Shown: piece by piece, positions 21,462-33,800 of the stretch | How the letters are laid out: each line of letters opens with the position of its first letter | Numbering within the stretch: position 1 is the first letter of the stretch | Assembly (NCBI GenBank): GCA_030407315.1 | Contig: JALQPE010002642.1 | Location: 1-64,000, forward strand | Length of the DNA: 64,000 nt | Source: Asparagopsis taxiformis | Lineage: Eukaryota; Rhodophyta; Florideophyceae; Bonnemaisoniales; Bonnemaisoniaceae | Direction: 5' to 3' | Position numbers and translations under genes: made by a program | The notes under the pieces: generated by a model | The model's input: the letters and a program-made list of their open reading frames with translations, nothing else | Told to the model about the DNA's origin: nothing | Database searches by the model: none

Positions 21462-22866
21462 ATGGAATGCAAGTATGAAGGATGCTTCTACTACTGCGTA
21501 GATGCTTATGCACTCGCGCTGCATGAGCGAACGTGTCGCTACCGTTTCAACCCCTCTCCCCAACATTTCAACAACGCTCGTGTCCCTGCCGTCACCCATG
21601 AGCCTGCTCGAAACGGCGACCATGATTCCCGCAACCCAGCTCCCCAGACCCAGAATCTGGTCGTGCTTCCTCCAGCGACTCACCCTGTGACGCTCCACTG
21701 CCACCAACCTCAACCCCCTCCCGCGCAGACCTCCTCGTGCAATCCCTCGCCGCCAGTCTCACAACCCTCGAGTACAAGGCCGGCGCTGGCCGCGTGAGCG
21801 AAGTCATCACCATCCTACAAGACCCCGCATTCTCCCTAGAAAAGTTCAACAGCGCCGTTCGCACCGTAGAAGAATGTCGCCACGTTACCGCTTCCATGGT
21901 CGAAACATATTTCCGCACCGAAGGTTACAAGAGCCACATCATTCCAGACAAAACTGGTAAGTACTCGGCACAGCTGTACCTCCGCGACCCAGTCGACATG
22001 CTCCGCAGGCAGTTAGCACTGGCTAACGACCAAAATACTCTCTTCCACCCCTCCCCACAGACCGCCCCAGACGGCACCGCAATATTTTCTCATCCCCTAC
22101 ACACAGAATTCGCGAAAACGCTGCACCAGGTTACTAGACAGCGCGTGCAGCTCTCGGAAGATCTACAGGTCGTATGGGCAGAGGAAACTGATCCCACACC
22201 TTCCTCCTTTGCCGGCCTCCTCCAAGTGTACTCCGACAAGAGCAGCACAAGCCTCAAGAGCTCCGCAATCGTCGCATACCCCATACACGTCACACTGCTC
22301 AACTTCTCCGCCCCCCTCCGTCGCCACTGCATCCGTACCGGCCTCACCATCGTCGGGTATCTTCCGTACATTGTTAACCCTTCGTCCAACGCCTTGTTCG
22401 GTGATGAAATGCCGACAACCTCTAGTTCTGCTAGTCGCGCTCGCAAAATTGATATTCTTCATAAAGCACTCGAAAAAGTGTTTTCGTCCCTATCCACCGC
22501 GTTCTCTTCCGGGTTCCCCTGCACAGACTCCACTGCAACTGCCCGCCAATGCTTTCCCATCCTAGCCAATTATTGCTGCGACTTTCCAGAGACCAAAGAG
22601 CTGTCATGCACTCGCAACAGCACTACCACCACACATCCCTGCCACCGCTGCTACATCCCCGCCACTCAACTTGAATCCACCGCGCCACACCAGCCCCGCT
22701 CCCTCGATGATACACGCTCTGCACGCCAAGAGAGCGCTCAGGAGCATACAACTGCTCCCCTCGAAGCTCTCTCCCTCCTCGAACAACACTCTGTCCTCGA
22801 ATCGACCGCTCTTTTACCCACCAACAGTCCCCTAGACCCCTACAACATTTTCTCCTTCGAGCCTCT
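21462..22866 (+). pseudogene. Plavaka-like transposase gene, copy 2, 5' part
   Basis: It starts at ATG 21462 with the same C2HC finger as copy 1 and reads through the YSDKSSTS and CHRC motifs up to SFEPL. There the CACTA element begins at 22867. Relative to copy 1 one C is missing near 21630, which breaks the frame in the Pro-rich linker. In contrast, the A lost by copy 1 near 5245 is present here. The 3' part resumes at 43270. Confidence 0.8.
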
Positions 22867-22889
22867 CACTAGGAAGGCACGAAATGCAC

Positions 22890-23860
22890 TGAGAACAGTG
22901 AAACAGTGTTTTATTGTGTCACCAAACACTGTTCATGGAACAAGAAGAGTACTGTCCGGAGAACAGTATATTTAAAACCGAGAACAGTATGGACAATTCA
23001 TAGAACGGTATTTCAAACATGAGAACGATGAAGAACGTTCCTGAGAACACTGTATTAGACTTCCAGGAAGCAATCTTACTGTTCTGGGAACACTATGTTG
23101 ACATTCTGGGACAGTAATCATTGTTCTGGGAACAGCGTGGTGGAGTACCCAGAACAGCTTCGAATACTCCAGGAACTATACAAACAACACCAAATGAACG
23201 GTGTAGACTGACATAATATCGGAACTGCAAACAATACAAACCGTTCTTTGGAGCAATGTAGTGAGAGGAGGAAAACGGAACATAGCGTTCGCTGAACAGT
23301 GAATTTGGAAGCAGGAACGACAAGGACTGTTCTAGGAGTACAGACATGGAACGCGACAAAACAGTAAAGACAGTCCCTGAAGTGATATAGATGGAGACTG
23401 GGATCACCGAAGATTGATCCGGAGCCAGTATGCATAGAAACCAGGAACAATGTTGGAAGTCCTGGGAACAATGAATCCAACGAACAAGGACACCATGTAC
23501 TGTCCTGGGAAGAGCAAAAAAGGCGGCCTGGATCATCACAGCCTGTTCTTGGAATACTAAAGTAGGAACATGGAGACGATGAGGGATGTTCCAGGAACAG
23601 TGAACATCGAAACGGGGAACAGTAGAGAGCGTTCTGCGAATAGTGAAAGTTCAATTCATGAACAGTATATACCGTTCTAGGAACAATGCGATTCGAAAAC
23701 AGGAACGTCATAAATTGTTCTGGGATCACTATAACTAAAAGACATGGATGCTGTACACCGTTCTAGGAGCTCTAAATTACCGAACCAGAAATACCATAAC
23801 GGTGTAAATTGAAACCTAATTTTCAAACCAGAAATGCCATAATGTGCTCCGGGAACACTA
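22890..23860. repeat. Left subterminal repeats of the CACTA element
   Basis: Dozens of GAACAGT/ACTGTTC-like words occur in both orientations, often as GTTCTRGGAACA near-palindromes about 30-70 bases apart. The same word recurs at the right end. In En/Spm such words bind TnpA; the equivalent protein here is unproven. Confidence 0.85.
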
Positions 23861-25518
23861 GATTTTGGGATGTATTGAAGACAGATATGGTAAAGTAGTG
23901 TAGGTGTGAAGGCAACAGATGCTCTGAAGCAATATTTATTTGGAAGGAAAGGACAGAGCTATATTAACGATAATGAAGATTGATAGATGCATCACCAAAA
24001 CAGTATCCGGCTCGTGGTATTTGAATTTTGAGATGGAGGAGTGTGATTGATGTACAGACTGTGCAAAGAAAGAAGAAATGTACAAGGAAAGAAAAAGAAG
24101 TGGTAAGCCCGGGCAATGATAGTGTAGAGTGATATCAGAAAACACCGGTTGCACAACCTGGGTAATGATAACGGAGAGTGATTTCAGGAAACACCGGTTG
24201 CACAACCACTGGCAGGATTATGAGCGGTTGAAAATGGTGAGTACAAACCAACGAAACATGGTGACTTGAAGGGTGCGAGATAGTTTGAAAGTAGTGCTGT
24301 CTCCATTGTCGAAGAAGGCCATTCGGAGTTGGGATAAATGTGAGTCGGCAAAATCATACAATGACGAAGATGATACGTGAAGTAGACAATAGATGAGCAA
24401 AATGAACCTTCCAAGAAGCGTGGAAAAGGTATGAGGTGTTCGGAACGATAGTGAAGAAGCGTGCAACAGGGATGAGGTGTTCGGAACGATAGTGTGAGAA
24501 AATTGCATGAGCGAGATTTTCCTGGAGAGATGTTATTGAGTTCTCTCTGTATTTATATGAGGCAAGGAGTGGGAGATCGTCTAGGAGCATAATTGGCAAC
24601 TTGCGGCTGGTGTCAGGAGTAGAGAAAAACCTAGGTTCGTGGGCTGAGTGATTTGGCAAGCTTGTTGGTCACTGGCCCGGAAGACACAATGTGAATTGCG
24701 ACGTACTACTTGCCAGCGGATAGTATCGCTTGCCAAGTCACAGCTGTGAACGGCGGAAATCAATCATATGTCAATGTATTTGAGCAGACTGGCCTGGCAA
24801 TACAATCATGGTTGAATATTAAAAATAGAATCATCGTAGAAAGGACGAAATAACCACTCTGACGCCCTGTTGAAGCAATGACCTGGCACAGTCTGGGAAC
24901 ATTAATGCCAAGTGATTTAGAAGTTTGTGATGACGGCTAGAGATACGCCTTGGGAGGTGTGATGTGGCCCGTAAGAGGTATTGTGTGAAAACCCAGGACG
25001 GAGGATGTCATCGGTTGGAGAACCTCTGACAGGCATGTGTGTTTGTCGGTATAATGATGGGTATGCACAGTAGTGGAACATGAGATGGAGGGCAGCAGGT
25101 GTTGAAGAGACCATGGGTTGCACAACCACTGACAGCCGAGGGCAGTGATTTAGCGGAAATGTAGCATTGAACTGGAGAGGGAAAGCCGCAGACGTCGGAG
25201 GCTGTCCTTCTGAAGTGCACTTGCATTTCATGAAATGCATGAAAGGAAGAAAGCTGCATGCAGCAGAAAGCTGCAGCTTTCACGCGAGAATAGAAGAGCG
25301 GCAAAATGTGGAAGGACTGCCTAATGTAACCAAATTATTGTAATAGAACAATGGCAGTTGTTTCGAAAACAGTGACGAACACACACAAGCAGAAACAGGT
25401 TTTGAAACCGGTGACAGTGAAGGAGAAACAGGTTTCGAAACCGGTGACAATGAAACAGGTTTCGAAACCGGTGACTGCCGAAAGGAATTGTATATTTCGG
25501 GTTGTGGATCAGTACAGT
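23861..25518. other. Spacer between left subterminal repeats and the transposase gene
   Basis: No convincing gene. It holds scattered GGTTGCACAACC palindromes (about 24147, 24197 and 25116), matching motifs found in the internal arrays. At 25394-25475 there are three copies of GGTTTYGAAACCGGTGAC. This is the 3' side of the transposase gene and may include its terminator. Confidence 0.5.
25394..25475. repeat. Three GGTTTYGAAACCGGTGAC repeats
   Basis: Each unit contains the palindrome GGTTTCGAAACC (one has TTTTGAAA) followed by GGTGAC. The ACCGGTTTC core recurs in the 57-bp array at 36 kb. Confidence 0.8.
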
Positions 25519-28500
25519 TTATGCCGTTCTAGGAGGGTAACCCAGGGATCTATCGACGACGTAATGTGAACCGCCATCCAGGAGTGCCGAAGAGTGGCTG
25601 ACCTGGTGGAGGGTAGTGTTTGCAGAGCATTTGTGTTCTGTGGAACATGCATGTATAGTTGCAACTCGAATCACGGAAGAAGTGAGGCGTAAAAGCTGTA
25701 AGCCAGATTTCCTAGCATGTATAACCATGGAACCTTTGGAAAGGATGCGGGGTAAGGGCCACACAGCTGCGAACGGCTCAGCAGTTCCACCCTCTACGTG
25801 AACACTCAAAATTGCGCAGACCAGGAAGGTGTATGCCTTGCTTATGTCGAAGAAGAAGTGTCGGTCGGATTCCACGTACGGCTGGCACAGCAAGGGCGCC
25901 GACACGTCCCCGAAAATCAGTGATTGGAGTGCAGTACCCCTTCTCAGGATGTGAACTGAGCTTTGTTGAAATACTGAATAAGGGGGAAGGTTACCAGTTG
26001 TCTTCCCGCGGATGGCGGATTTGTAATATGAAAAAAGTTTTCCCTCCCGGGGCTCTTCCGCGAAGGCAGAGAGCAGCAGCTTTTCAATGGAATATCTATC
26101 ATTTAGAGGAATCTCCTGATCGGTGGAATGAGATACCCACTTGTCTTTCAAAACCCAATGGGTAGAATAGATGGTTGGAAGCGTTAATGTAGGAGTATGA
26201 GAAAGTAAGTTCGTGACAAGCTTGATTTGGGGCTCTGTTGAACGCCTGTCACTTCCGACTTCTCCTATGGTTTCATGCGAGGCGTTTACAGTATCATTCA
26301 GTGCGGGCAAAAGTGGAGATCTTCCGGACAAGGGCAATTGTTCATGTCCGTCACCATATTTCATAACTGTTGATATTCTATGCTTCCAATCGTCGAAGAG
26401 GGCATGGGAAACTGCTTGTAGGTGTGGGTGCTGATGGTTAGACTTCGATATAATTCTCTTCAATGGCTGATGTGCACTTTCAAAGACAAGCTCGCCAAAA
26501 TGGCGTACATGTCCCATAGCAGGTATGGTGTGCCTATATAACTCTATTAGTCTGTGGGAGTTTGGCTTATCCAAATGCTGACGACAGAGTGGTGAAAGGC
26601 GGCATAGCATGTCCGATTTTGTCAAGAAGTCTTCCGCGGTACGCAGCAGAGCATGTTGCCAATACTCGCCAGCGTTTTCATTGTACATTTGAACACAGCC
26701 AACACCATCGGTTTGTAGGGAGGGATACCAGTAAGTGTTTGCCACAAGCTGGCGGTAGGTCGATAAAACAGCAGTTCCTTTCTCGTGGATGGCAGCACTG
26801 TCGAACGATAAAGCTGTGGTAGGATGAGCATCAGAAGAATTCGAATTTGTATTTGCACGGATTGTATAGCAAAGATCAGTGAACACCTCTGGAGCAATTG
26901 ATAGTGTGGAAAATAATCCTGATATGCTCATACTATACATACTGCATGCTGCAGGAGAGAAGATACGATGTTGTGCCACGAGACCGTTTGTTCGGAGAGC
27001 ATTGCAGATGTGAATATCAGCAAGTACTTGATATTCTCTCGGCAAAAGAACGAACGCCATGTTAAGTACATTCTTCGCAATTCCGGATAGGAGATGATCG
27101 GGAGCAACGAGGCAGGAACGGTAGGGATCAAAATGGGGGTAGGGAAGAATTGAGCCGTCTGAAAAGAACGGTCGTGGAGTAGTTCTGAACGCCTCGTTGA
27201 GGGCGGAATGAAGGGAAAACAAGGGGCTTTTCTTTGTGTCAGTGGATGCATCTTTCATTCCAATTGATTTGGACTCTTCTGAGGAAATATTTGAGTCACG
27301 GATGACCAAGGTCCTGTCCGCAGTTCGCATGAACGCAGGGTCGAGGCTATGCACTGCAATGGTAGAACAGTATCTACTTGCCTCAGTCATATGATTTGGA
27401 ATTCGTTTGAAGGAACAAAGATGACAGGGACAGGCGGAGTTGTGTCCCAATAAATCTAGAACGTTCGTGATTTCTGGATAATCTCCAATGAAGGCGACAA
27501 GATCTAAAAAAACTCGGATGTGATTACCGTCGGCGTCGAGCATACTCAGGCCATGTGTAGAATGATGTACGATGTCTCCGATGATTTCGTGGAGGATTGC
27601 ATTAGTAGAAACACCTGGCGGTGCAAGAGAAATAGTTCTGACACCTCGCCTGGAAGATCGAACATGACATGGCAGATTCAAAGGAATCATGTACACGCCA
27701 CCGGCTGACCCCTTCCTTTCGTTGTACTGGGAGAACCCGTCGCAGTACAACAGGATTCTGTAAATGAAGTACGGGGTACCATCATGTAGAGTGCCGAAGG
27801 ACTTGGTGGCGTTCGTGGATCTGGGGTTCGAACGCATTGTATGTTGCGGTGGAGATGCCTCAACAGAAAGAACTGTAGCAGAGAAGGAACGATAAGCAGC
27901 AGAGAGATCTGCAGCAGAGGTTTCTGGAACAATCGCTAATAGATAAGGGGAATAACTGTTTCGTAAGCGGAGATGACGGTGAACAATGAGGTGTGCAAAG
28001 CCAGAAGACGCTGGAACTGAAGAAGACAGTTTTGTAGTTTTCAGAAGTGTGCAAATATCACCAGCTCTCCAGAGGTTCTTCAGTTTCGACGCCACCGACT
28101 CGTATGCAAACCATGCAGTTTCATTAGTAGAGAAGTTGATATCTGGCGGTGGCCTCCGGACAAGGAAAGACTGCGTTCCTTTAGCGTACAATACGGTAGA
28201 GCCCGAAGGGCTGTGCTCAAACCGAAATGAACTCAGTAGGTCCATGATGTTCTTGGAAGGAGCGCGCAAAGTCAATTTGAGATTCATACCATGGTATAGA
28301 CGAATGTCTTCCTGAATTGGAGGCACACCCTGGGAATGGGAGGGCCGTGGAGCAGTACAGATTGGATCGAGGATATGGTCTCTATCAGTAATCATAGGGA
28401 TATCCTCTATGGTCTCATGAATAGTCGCTCCCGGTGTATTACTTACGGCACCTGTGGAGGTAGTTTTCATCTGTTCCCATAAAGGCTTGAAAGAAACATC

Positions 28501-29103
28501 ATGTCTCGCCCATGATGAGGGCAGGACGATTGAAACTGGTATCGTAGGCCCCCCTGTGATAGGGCCTATGTTTCTCGATTTCCGTGATTGGATACTTTGA
28601 TGCACAGATGCACCGGACTTGGAGATGTCGAGGGGAAGCAGGACCTGTTTTGACCTGGGGAGTGAAGAACTGACGACATGAGGGAGAATGTATCTTTGCA
28701 GAGTGGAATAAGATGGGAACGGAGATAATCCGCAGTTGGAGTACTCGACAAGCCAGTTCACACAGGTAACAAAAAATGTGTACTGATCGACTGAGAAACG
28801 CACTGATCCAGTCACGGACATAACAGCGATCAGAGATTGCCATGTAAAGTGGAAAGAGTATTCCTCGCCGTTTTCGGTATCGGACTCGTCATCCTCTTCG
28901 AGGTTGCTGAGTATCCTGTCGATTACAGCATCAACATCTTCATCCAGAACACCGTCCGTGAAGCTAGTCCGGTTGGGAAGACTTTCCGTCGTACGTGGAA
29001 CACATGCTATTGCAGTTGCGTTTCCAAGGGTTGACCAAGATCTGAATCGATCTTTTCGCAGCCTGTAATGTGTTCCAGAACGTAGAAGTCTGCGCCGAAC
29101 CAT
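25519..29103 (-). CDS. CACTA Tnp2-like transposase, 1194 residues
   Basis: The first ATG is at 29103. The central region has the hallmarks of Tnp2/Transposase_21 enzymes: YCDGFSQY (Asp about residue 455, comparable to the DGFNPF motif), then VYMIPLNLPCHVR, FIGDYPEITNVLDLLGH (Asp about 541) and a zinc-binding CPCHLC cluster (about 554-559). The third acidic catalytic residue could not be placed by eye. The protein cuts the CACTA ends and joins them to a new site in the nucleus. The ORF is free of stops and frameshifts over 3.6 kb, in contrast to the neighbouring elements. The N-terminus has an Asp/Glu-rich patch (LEEDDESDTENGEE). Its 5' flank (29104-30806) carries the 125-bp array. Confidence 0.8.
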   Translation of the reverse strand: MVRRRLLRSGTHYRLRKDRFRSWSTLGNATAIACVPRTTESLPNRTSFTDGVLDEDVDAVIDRILSNLEEDDESDTENGEEYSFHFTWQSLIAVMSVTGSVRFSVDQYTFFVTCVNWLVEYSNCGLSPFPSYSTLQRYILPHVVSSSLPRSKQVLLPLDISKSGASVHQSIQSRKSRNIGPITGGPTIPVSIVLPSSWARHDVSFKPLWEQMKTTSTGAVSNTPGATIHETIEDIPMITDRDHILDPICTAPRPSHSQGVPPIQEDIRLYHGMNLKLTLRAPSKNIMDLLSSFRFEHSPSGSTVLYAKGTQSFLVRRPPPDINFSTNETAWFAYESVASKLKNLWRAGDICTLLKTTKLSSSVPASSGFAHLIVHRHLRLRNSYSPYLLAIVPETSAADLSAAYRSFSATVLSVEASPPQHTMRSNPRSTNATKSFGTLHDGTPYFIYRILLYCDGFSQYNERKGSAGGVYMIPLNLPCHVRSSRRGVRTISLAPPGVSTNAILHEIIGDIVHHSTHGLSMLDADGNHIRVFLDLVAFIGDYPEITNVLDLLGHNSACPCHLCSFKRIPNHMTEASRYCSTIAVHSLDPAFMRTADRTLVIRDSNISSEESKSIGMKDASTDTKKSPLFSLHSALNEAFRTTPRPFFSDGSILPYPHFDPYRSCLVAPDHLLSGIAKNVLNMAFVLLPREYQVLADIHICNALRTNGLVAQHRIFSPAACSMYSMSISGLFSTLSIAPEVFTDLCYTIRANTNSNSSDAHPTTALSFDSAAIHEKGTAVLSTYRQLVANTYWYPSLQTDGVGCVQMYNENAGEYWQHALLRTAEDFLTKSDMLCRLSPLCRQHLDKPNSHRLIELYRHTIPAMGHVRHFGELVFESAHQPLKRIISKSNHQHPHLQAVSHALFDDWKHRISTVMKYGDGHEQLPLSGRSPLLPALNDTVNASHETIGEVGSDRRSTEPQIKLVTNLLSHTPTLTLPTIYSTHWVLKDKWVSHSTDQEIPLNDRYSIEKLLLSAFAEEPREGKLFSYYKSAIRGKTTGNLPPYSVFQQSSVHILRRGTALQSLIFGDVSAPLLCQPYVESDRHFFFDISKAYTFLVCAILSVHVEGGTAEPFAAVWPLPRILSKGSMVIHARKSGLQLLRLTSSVIRVATIHACSTEHKCSANTTLHQVSHSSALLDGGSHYVVDRSLGYPPRTA

Positions 29104-29604
29104 CTCCAGGCTGGTTACCAACGAGAGAGATCAATACCACGATACCAGACGAGCAGTGGTACAATGAACTGCGAGGTGCAGAGAACGAACCAGTTGACCT
29201 CGGTAATAGAACTAGGCGAAATTTGATATTCCCAATGTACTTTTATTTATCACCTATGTACAGATCAAAAATGGCCCTTAAAACACACCGGATCCAGAAC
29301 CTCGAGGTTACGGCGCAATTGAGATATGTTACCCATCCGCAGAGCCAGGACCATACGAGTTATCATCGTTGATACGACGATGACAGTATCATGCATGAAC
29401 GTGTCACTTGCATCTCTGCCACGGACGAGAACAAAACAATTGTTTTGTTTTGAAATGTTGATTAATCAACATCTCAATTCGCAGTGGCAGGGGTTAGCGA
29501 TATCACGTTTCAACAACGTAGTGAACATACTCGCCACAGTTCACGCCACCCCGCATAAGTATTCCAGACCACATTGCACAATCAATGAGTGCGTTTGTGT
29601 CACT
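29104..29604. promoter_or_regulatory. Transposase 5' flank before the array
   Basis: No gene. It contains a short inverted repeat near 29435-29475 (ACAATTGTTTTG and TTGATTAATCAA). A probable promoter region by position only. Confidence 0.3.
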
Positions 29605-30630
29605 GGTTTCACTACCCCTGACCAGCAGAAGTGTAGCGTGATGTGTCCTGGCTACACGTGTGGTCATCGGCCGCACGACCTCTGCCGAACACCCCCATTT
29701 TGGTTCCTCAGTGAGCCATCCATGTCCGTGGTTGCACAACCGCTGACCAGAACACGTGTAGCACAACAAATCCAGGCTACACGTGTGGTCATCGGCCGCA
29801 CGACCTCTGCTGAACACCCCCATTTTGGTTCCTCAGTGAGCCATCCATGTCCCTGGTTGCACAACCGCTGACCAGAACACGTGTAGCACAACGTATCCAG
29901 GCTACACGTGTGGTCATCGGCCGCACGACCTCTGCCGAACACCCCCATTTTGGTTCCTCAGTGAGCCATCCATGTCCCTGGTTGCACAACCGCTGACCAG
30001 AACACGTGTAGCACAACGTATCCAGGCTACACGTGTGGTCATCGGCCGCACGACCTCTGCCGAACACCCCCATTTTGGTTCCTCAGTGAGCCATCCATGT
30101 CCCTGGTTGCACAACCGCTGACCAGAACACGTGTAGCACAACGTATCCAGGCTACACGTGTGGTCATCGGCCGCACGACCTCTGCCGAACACCCCCATTT
30201 TGGTTCCTCAGTGAGCCATCCATGTCCCTGGTTGCACAACCGCTGACCAGAACACGTGTAGCACAACGTATCCAGGCTACACGTGTGGTCATCGGCCGCA
30301 CGACCTCTGCCGAACACCCCCATTTTGGTTCCTCAGTGAGCCATCCATGTCCCTGGTTGCACAACCGCTGACCAGAACACGTGTAGCACAACGTATCCAG
30401 GCTACACGTGTGGTCATCGGCCGCACGACCTCTGCTGAACACCCCCATTTTGGTTCCTCAGTGAGCCATCCATGTCCCTGGTTGCACAACCGCTGACCAG
30501 AACACGTGTAGCACAACGTATCCAGGCTACACGTGTGGTCATCGGCCGCACGACCTCTGCTGAACACCCCCATTTTGGTTCCTCAATGAGCCATCCATGT
30601 CCGTGGTTGCACAACCGCTGACCAGAACGT
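29605..30630. repeat. 125-bp minisatellite, eight units plus a divergent lead unit
   Basis: Units start at 29650 and every 125 bases to 30525, nearly identical. Each has CACGTGTGGTCATCGGCC, GGTTGCACAACC and ACACGTGTAGC. A divergent lead copy (29605) and a separate single copy (41431-41520) share the GGTCATCGGCCGCACGACC core. It lies between the transposase and helicase genes, upstream of the transposase. Short open frames across it repeat with the array and are not genes. Confidence 0.9.
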
Positions 30631-30755
30631 TGGTATTTGAAAAAATCCATGTCCCTGGCTGCACAACTGCTGACCAGAACGTTGGTATTTGAAAAAATCC
30701 ATGTCCCTGGCTGCACAACTGCTGACCAGAACGTTGGTATTTGAAAAAATCAAGT
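30626..30755. repeat. Short tandem repeat next to the 125-bp array, about three units
   Basis: Units of about 51-52 bp run AACGTTGGTATTTGAAAAAA, then TCCATGTCCCTGGCTGCACA, then ACTGCTGACCAG. They look like a shortened derivative of the 125-bp unit. Confidence 0.8.
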
Positions 30756-30806
30756 TTATTGGAAGGGAGGCCAACTATAGTTGAAAGGAAAGGGAGTTGT
30801 AGGAAG

Positions 30807-33800
30807 CTATGGTGAAGTTTCTTTCACAACCCTCGTCCAGTCAGCACTCTTTGATACCAAGAAATCGAATTCCCCCACTATGTATAGATGACGCATAGCC
30901 CGTGTGACCATCACATAAATACCGCGAACGTCATCAACTAAACCGAGGCTGTCATGAGTACTGCTGCTAGACGTTCTTCTCCCATTTCTTGTCGCACTGT
31001 ATATCACTACTGGACTTTCGCTACCCTGCGCAGCGGCAATAGTAGAAACAGTTATGGTGCAGGGCTCATGTTCGTAGACGTTCGCGAACATCGCAGCAAG
31101 ATGTGCAAGGATACAGGACCGTTGCTTGTTGTATACAGTCAAGATGAGAATATCTTCCTGGCGCATATTTGGAACGGTGAGGAGGATTCGGACCAATTCG
31201 GATATTAATATCGCCTCCGGAACGCTCGTGTCATAGCTTGTTTGCATTGATATTTCCCCATATGGAAAATGATTGTTCCTTCGCCTGAAATAAGGATCGA
31301 AGAGGCGGACGGGATGGGACAGGTCGGTAAGGCTGATATCCTTCGCCTCACTCGTGTAGATCGGGACACGAGCACCGTTCCCATAAACGTAAGGGATCAA
31401 CCACTTGGTATAAGTATCACTGGTTGGAACACAAGAGTGATGGTCGGCCACATTCCTGTGCGCTATGACATTGGAAACTCTGTTAATCTCCGGATGCATG
31501 CGATATTGCTCTTGAAGACAGACGCAGCGTACTATATTTGAGTGACGAAGATGCGATGATTCGTTACGAGCAAGCCTATCCAGCCAAGACATTGTATAGA
31601 TAGAGGACATGATGTTTCGCGGTCCACGCAGGACAGGGCTCTGTTGCATGGGATCTCCGAAGAGAGACAAAGGAGGCGCGTCCTCAACCTTAAAATTTTC
31701 AGCCAGAAATTGTACGAGGGGAAGGTAATCAACGTCGGCAGCTTGAGAAGCCTCATCAACAACGATTGCATCGAACTTTGCCGTTGGATTGTCTCTAAAT
31801 AACCGCCACAACGAACCGAAAGTGCTCAATACAATGCATGGAGATGACAGTTCCCCACTGGCTGCACCAAATAATATGCGCTTCCTTCCCCTGTTCGTGA
31901 CTGCACGTTCACTACCGCCGCTTGTATCTCGAGCTGTTTTCCGCTCGAAAGGAGGTCGCACAAGTGTGGGAACTGTAGAACGCGACTGGACCATGAAAAT
32001 ACCGTCAAGAAGTTTGGATTCGATGACATCCACGGCGGTATTCGATACAGACACGACTAGAATGCGTACCTTTGTCCCAGGTCTGTTAAGAGCAGAAATA
32101 GCTGTCGCGTGCACGCTACCACCAGCCACTCTGACTCGTGCCGCCTCAGCTTCTACCATGTCGTAGGCCACCTTGTTCAGAAGAGCAGAAATGTAATGCA
32201 TAATTGTACTCGTCTTCCCAGTTGCTGCTGGACCGACCACACAGCATACTCGATCAAGAAGCCCCCTTGGCTTTCGTTCTGACAGCTCCGACGATATCAG
32301 ACATTCCAACACTGCAGCTGCTTGAGATCTATTCATTTTCGGCGGACCATCGTGATGCACATCTGCTCCGTTTAGGTCTGTCATCTCAAGCATGTATTTC
32401 TGAGTGTTAGTGCTTCCAGATGGTACTAGAACAGCACCGGGCAAACAGTGCGCGAGAAGCTTTTCGTATTCTTCTCGAACTAAGGAACCATCCTGCTGTA
32501 GCCATCGCTGGTTAGATGTGGCCGCCCTTGAAGTGCCTAGGAACAGCTCATGCCATCCAGGATGTATCGCAGGAAGGTTTCGTATTGCTTCACATTGCAT
32601 ACCTTCTGTTCCGAGATAGCCTGATCTGCGAACGACTATTGCAAGCCCCTCCGTACCCTGCGAATATCGCGCATGTCGCACAGAACCCAAGGCGATAATT
32701 GTCAAAGAGAGGCGGGTTTGGGCACGGGTTTTGTTCGTAGTGAAATCTTCAACAACACCTAAGCAACATTCCAGTGGTTCCGTCTGTCGGCTGCGGTCTA
32801 TGACATCGACGGTGACGACATCCCAGCTTCTGAATGATACGCTGTCTCGGGTCGACGGTGCAGTTCGTGAAGCTTCGAACCTCCTACTATTCCCGTTGCC
32901 TGATGCGTCGGAATCTAGCCTATAGAGGTCGTAATCGTTATCGAGCAATGGGTCTCTTTGTGTAGCTGGATACCAGGTCTCATGCTTCTGTGCAACTTCC
33001 GCTAGTTCCAAAACCATCTTGTAAATACAAAGTGTGAAACTGGTTGACAAGAAGTCATACCACGAGAAGTACATGAAGTTCGGAGCCAGACGAGGATTCT
33101 GACCACGAAATATGACACGATTTCGTACCCAGCTACTCTCGAATCCCCGTCGCGGAAACGAGAAAGAGGCATTCGAAGACCAGTTCGCCAGTATTGCATT
33201 GGGTGAGAGATTTGTGTTCAAGGATATACCTTCTATTTGTATCGGGACATCGTCGTAGTGATACCCTTTGCGTGCAGCTCGCTGTACAGGTACCCGCGGT
33301 TTATGGCGCTGTTGCTGGACTGCCTGTTGCTGGACTGCCTCCTGCGGTATTGGTGGTGGATCCCAGACGGGTGAGGGTGGTGGTGCTGGCTGCACATCCA
33401 CTGATAGTGCGGGTCCAGCAGTTATCGACAACGAAGAAGATTTTGGCTTGGGCCGTTGTGACGATAGTGCCACCAGTGGTGGTACATCCACTGCAATTGA
33501 ATTTCGCTCTGGTCGCAAAACATGTGACGATACTGGTGGTAAATCCACTGAAATAGAAGTGTGCTCCGGTCGAACAACCTGTGACGAGTTGGTCAATTTC
33601 TGACCCAGATTTTTTTCCGGTGTGGTATTTGCAGTGTTCGGTGATTCCACTGTCTGCGGCCATGGTTGTTCGCATGTAGGACATACTTCCGCATGCCGAG
33701 GTTTCTTCGACGCACGATCCTGTCCGGGCTCCACAGCAGGTTGCACGCTTCCTGCACCACTGGTTTCTGGGCCTTCTTCTCCACCGCGCTGCGAGTCTTC

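Noticed and set aside
29503..30716. Series of identical 94-codon minus-strand frames
   Set aside because: They recur every 125 bases with the minisatellite and have no gene-like start or context.
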